Origin: Aristolochia californica
Lineage: Eukaryota > Streptophyta > Magnoliopsida > Piperales > Aristolochiaceae
Direction of reading: 5' to 3'
Assembly: GCA_029961685.1 (NCBI GenBank)
Contig: JARWKL010000008.1
Location: 20,741,981 to 20,805,980, forward strand
DNA: 64,000 nucleotides
Shown here: positions 61,488 through 64,000 of the stretch, one piece after another
Layout of the letters: each line of letters starts with the position of its first letter
How positions within the stretch are numbered: position 1 is the first letter of the stretch
Translations under genes and position numbers: made by a program
The notes under the pieces: model-generated
What the model was told of the DNA's origin: nothing
Seen by the model: the letters and a program-made list of their open reading frames with translations, nothing else
Database searches by the model: none

Positions 61488-64000
61488 CATGTTTTCAAGA
61501 TCGATATGTATGCTTGAAACATGTTAAAGATGCAAATGGCCTATGGATCCAAACATTTTAAAGTGAACAACAAATGATCATTAAATTCTCAAGTGAACGT
61601 GCTGAGGGATATTTATCCGAATACAACAAGCCAATATTTTGCCCATTTAAAAAATGCTGACCTAACAATCACAGATGATTTGTAAAGTGATTTATCAGTC
61701 AATCATACGTAACGGGCTACGTTTTTGTAAGAAATGACTTTTGGATTCTGAGTCAACACTCAATTAAAAACCCCCCGCGTCCTCCTTTTCCCAATCATTG
61801 AAAAACCTAATATATAAAAACTAAAAGAGTTTGCAGGTCCCTAAAAGTTATAGAGACATTTTTGAATTATCCACTCAATATTAGACGGAAACTTTTTTCT
61901 TAAATCAAAACATTGAGTTTTCACTTTCCTATTCTCTGTAAACAAGAAGATAAAGGTAAAATAAATCACAACAAAATGAAAATTTTAGAGTTTATGTATG
62001 AAAAAAAAACTATAACAAATGTAAGTTAAGAAAATTTATTCATAGACCACAAACAAACACAAAAGCTTTTTTGTCCAAGTTTCGGGAATTCCACTAGTTC
62101 AACCGTAATGGATTTTAATTTGAGATGAAAGAGATTTGTAATTGATTCTAACATGATTTAAATATGGATATGCATGCTTGAAACATGTTAAAGATGCAAA
62201 TGCCCTATGGATCCAAACCTTTTAAAGCGAACAACAAAGGCTCATTAAATTCTCAAGTGAATGTGTGGTGGGATATTTTCCCAAGTCAAACAACCCAATA
62301 TTTAGCCTTTTTACTAAAAGCTGACCAAACAATCATAGATGATTTGTAAAGTGATTTAACGGTAAATCATGAGTAACAGGCTAGATTTTTGTTAGAAATG
62401 GCTTATGGATTGGGAGTCCACACTCAGTTAGAAATTCCCAGCCAGCCCTTTTTCCAGATCATTGTAAAACCTAATATATAAAAACTAAAAGAGTTTGCAG
62501 TCCCTAAAAGTTACAGAGACGTTTTGGAATTATCTCTCTCTACATTTTGCATTTCCATTCCATTATGCTTTTACACTTTTTTCTTAATACAAAACTTTAA
62601 GTTTTCACTTTCCGATACTCTCAAAAACAAGAAGATAAAAGCCAAATAGATCACAACAAAATGAAAATTTTAGAGTTAAAGTAAGGAAGAAAATTAAAAA
62701 AATTAAAAATTTAAGGAAAAGTTATTCACACACCACAAACGAACATAAAAGTTTTGTTGTCCAAGTTAGGGAAATTCAACTAGTTCAATTGTAATGGCTT
62801 GGAATTTGATAAGAAAGATATTTCAAACTGATCTTAACATGTTTTAAATATAGATATGCATGCTTGAAACATGTTAAAGATGCAAATGCCGTTTGGATCC
62901 AAAACTTTTAAAGCGAACAACAAATGCCTGTTAAATTCTCAAGTGAACGTGTGGTGGGATATTTACCCGAGTCAAACAAGCCATTATTTTGCCATTTAAA
63001 AAAATTTGACCTAACAATCACAGATGATTTGTAAAGTGATTTATCGGTTAATCATGCATAACGGACTATGTTTTTCTTAGAAATGACTTACGGATTGGGA
63101 GTCAAGACTTTGTTAAAGATCCCACGCCTCCCCCTTTTCCTGATCATTGCCAAACCTAATATATAAAAACTTAAAGAGTTTACAGTCCCTAAAAGTTATA
63201 GAGACTTTTATGAATTATCTCACTTTATACTTGTTCATTCCCATTCCATTTTAGATGTACACTTTTTTCTTAAATCAAAACAATGAGTTTTCACTTTCCG
63301 ATTTGCTTGTAAATGAAAATTTTAGAGTTTATGTAAGGAAAAAATTAAAAACAATAACAAATGTATGTAAAGAAAATTTATTCACACACCACTAACGAAC
63401 ACAAAAGTTTTGTTGTCTAAGTTTTGGAAATTCCACTATTTCAACCCTAATGCTTTTGAATTTGATAAGAAAGAGATTTCTAACGGATCCTAACGTGTTT
63501 TAAAGATGGATACATGCTTGAAACATGTTAAAGATGCAAATGCCCCAGGGATCGAAACCTTTTAAAGCGAACAACAAATGCTCATTAAATTCTCAAGTGA
63601 ACGTGCGGTGGGATATTTACCCGAGTCAAACAAGCCAATATTTTGCCCATTTACCAAAAGCTGACCTAACAATCACAGAAGATTTTTAAAGTGATTTATT
63701 AGTCAATCATGCGTAACGGGCTTCATTTTTGTAGAAAAAGACTTTTGGATTGGGAGTCAACACTCTATTAAAAATCCCCCGCCTCCCCCTTTTCCTGATC
63801 AATACAAAACCTTATGTATAAAAACTAAAAGAGTTTGTAGTCCGTAAAAACTATAGAGATTTTTTGGAATTATCTCTTTCTTTATTTGTGCTTTTCCATT
63901 CCATTTTAGATTTACACTTTTTTCTTAAATCAAAACATTGAGTTTTCACTTTCCGTCAAAAAGAAGATAAAGGAAAAATCGATCACAACTAAAATATAAT
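61481..64000. repeat. Return to left-like monomers at the right end
   Basis: Dyad landmarks fall at 61488, 62152, 62838 and 63494 (spacings 664, 686 and 656). The readings CTAACTGATCC (61474), a GCAGGTCCC variant at 61833, GCAGTCCC at 62498 and ACAGTCCC at 63181 resemble the left domain. However, 61568 still carries ATGATCATTAAATTC, a right-domain P/T marker, so the switch looks mosaic. The 656-bp unit lost about 30 bp around 63311, where the reading jumps from TTGTAAA straight to TGAAAATTTTAG. The window ends inside a monomer shortly after CGATCACAAC. Confidence 0.5.
63160..63168 (+). promoter_or_regulatory. Representative TATA-like motif (unproven promoter)
   Basis: TATATAAAA lies in the context CCTAATATATAAAAAC, about 30 bp after the C-rich box. 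The same context recurs in most monomers (for example near 2569, 12469 and 46166). It matches the general eukaryotic TATA consensus, but such words are common in AT-rich DNA. No start site or transcript can be shown from sequence. Confidence 0.25.

Larger units (their letters stand above)
1..64000. repeat. Satellite DNA array, about 689-bp monomer, head-to-tail
   Basis: The whole window is copies of one AT-rich unit in one orientation. The C of the motif ACATGTTTTAAATATGGA recurs at 375, 858, 1547, 2236, 2921, 3610, 4656, 5344, 6033 and so on to 63494; undeleted spacings cluster at 685-691 bp. No unique insert, inverted block or recognisable transposon interrupts it, and both ends lie mid-monomer. 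The copies are visibly divergent, by many substitutions and small indels per unit, so most of the array is not newly amplified. Long gene-free arrays of this kind are known from eukaryotic heterochromatin. Plant origin is an inference, and I cannot match the unit to a named satellite family. I see no coding sequence, and the strand label is arbitrary. Confidence 0.97.

Noticed and set aside
1..64000. CRISPR array
   Set aside because: The repeated unit is about 689 bp with no unique spacers between short repeats; the 'spacers' are themselves repeated.
1..64000. LTR retrotransposon or other mobile element
   Set aside because: I saw no primer-binding site, polypurine tract, transposase or reverse transcriptase motif, terminal inverted repeat or target duplication. 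A distant origin of the monomer from such an element cannot be excluded.
1..64000. Telomeric repeats (CCCTAAA)
   Set aside because: CCCTAAA and CCCTAA occur singly inside monomers (AGTCCCTAAAAG, AACCCTAATGG) and never in tandem.
1..64000. CENP-B box
   Set aside because: I found no convincing match to the TTCG-N4-A-N2-CGGG core in the recurrent CG-containing places of the monomer on either strand, reading by eye.
1..64000. Ribosomal DNA spacer repeats
   Set aside because: No 18S, 5.8S, 25S or 5S sequence is visible in 64 kb.
1..64000. Inverted blocks within the array
   Set aside because: Dyad, C-rich box, TATA-like motif and ACTAGTTCAACCC appear in the same order and strand throughout.

Overview
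The window is one uninterrupted, head-to-tail array of an AT-rich satellite repeat. Measured between copies of a conserved palindromic landmark, most monomers are 685-691 bp, so the modal unit is about 689 bp; about 95 complete or broken monomers are visible, all in the same orientation. Both window ends fall inside a monomer, so the array continues on either side. I see no protein gene, RNA gene, transposon, CRISPR array or unique sequence. The short open frames are unselected by-products of the repeat. Kilobase-scale higher-order structure in a gene-free array points to eukaryotic heterochromatin (centromeric, pericentromeric or subtelomeric). A plant is my best guess, but the sequence does not prove it, and I do not recognise the satellite as a named family.

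Each typical monomer carries, in order: a 40-bp dyad (AACATGTTTTAA, 16-bp spacer, TTGAAACATGTT); a BamHI site (GGATCC) about 45 bp on; a C-rich box (CCCCCGCCTCCCCC then TTTTCCC) that stands out from the AT-rich background; a TATATAAAA motif about 30 bp after it; a T-rich then A-tract-rich segment; and a segment with ACTAGTTCAACCC leading to the next dyad.

The array has domains. From 1 to about 30.6 kb (left domain), monomers fall into recognisable types, here named d, e, z, b, c, f and g by diagnostic motifs, and they follow one another in a non-random order. The order fits a decayed seven-monomer cycle d-e-z-b-c-f-g of about 4.8 kb. The fullest copy is 12780-18874, where b has been freshly triplicated. 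From 23.6 to 27.6 kb a c-f dimer has been re-amplified. From about 30.6 to 61.5 kb (right domain) different subfamilies dominate: a Q-R-S-P tetramer (2.76 kb) shrinks to a Q-S-P trimer (2.03 and 2.07 kb), followed by a T monomer run, less ordered units, and a U-V-W series at 54.5-60.3 kb that ends in a cluster of deletions. Left-like monomers return after about 61.5 kb. Deletions of 30-460 bp are common, and many junctions lie at 4-8 bp direct repeats within the monomer, as expected for unequal exchange or single-strand annealing. All type names, boundaries and lengths were worked out by eye and need a computed alignment.
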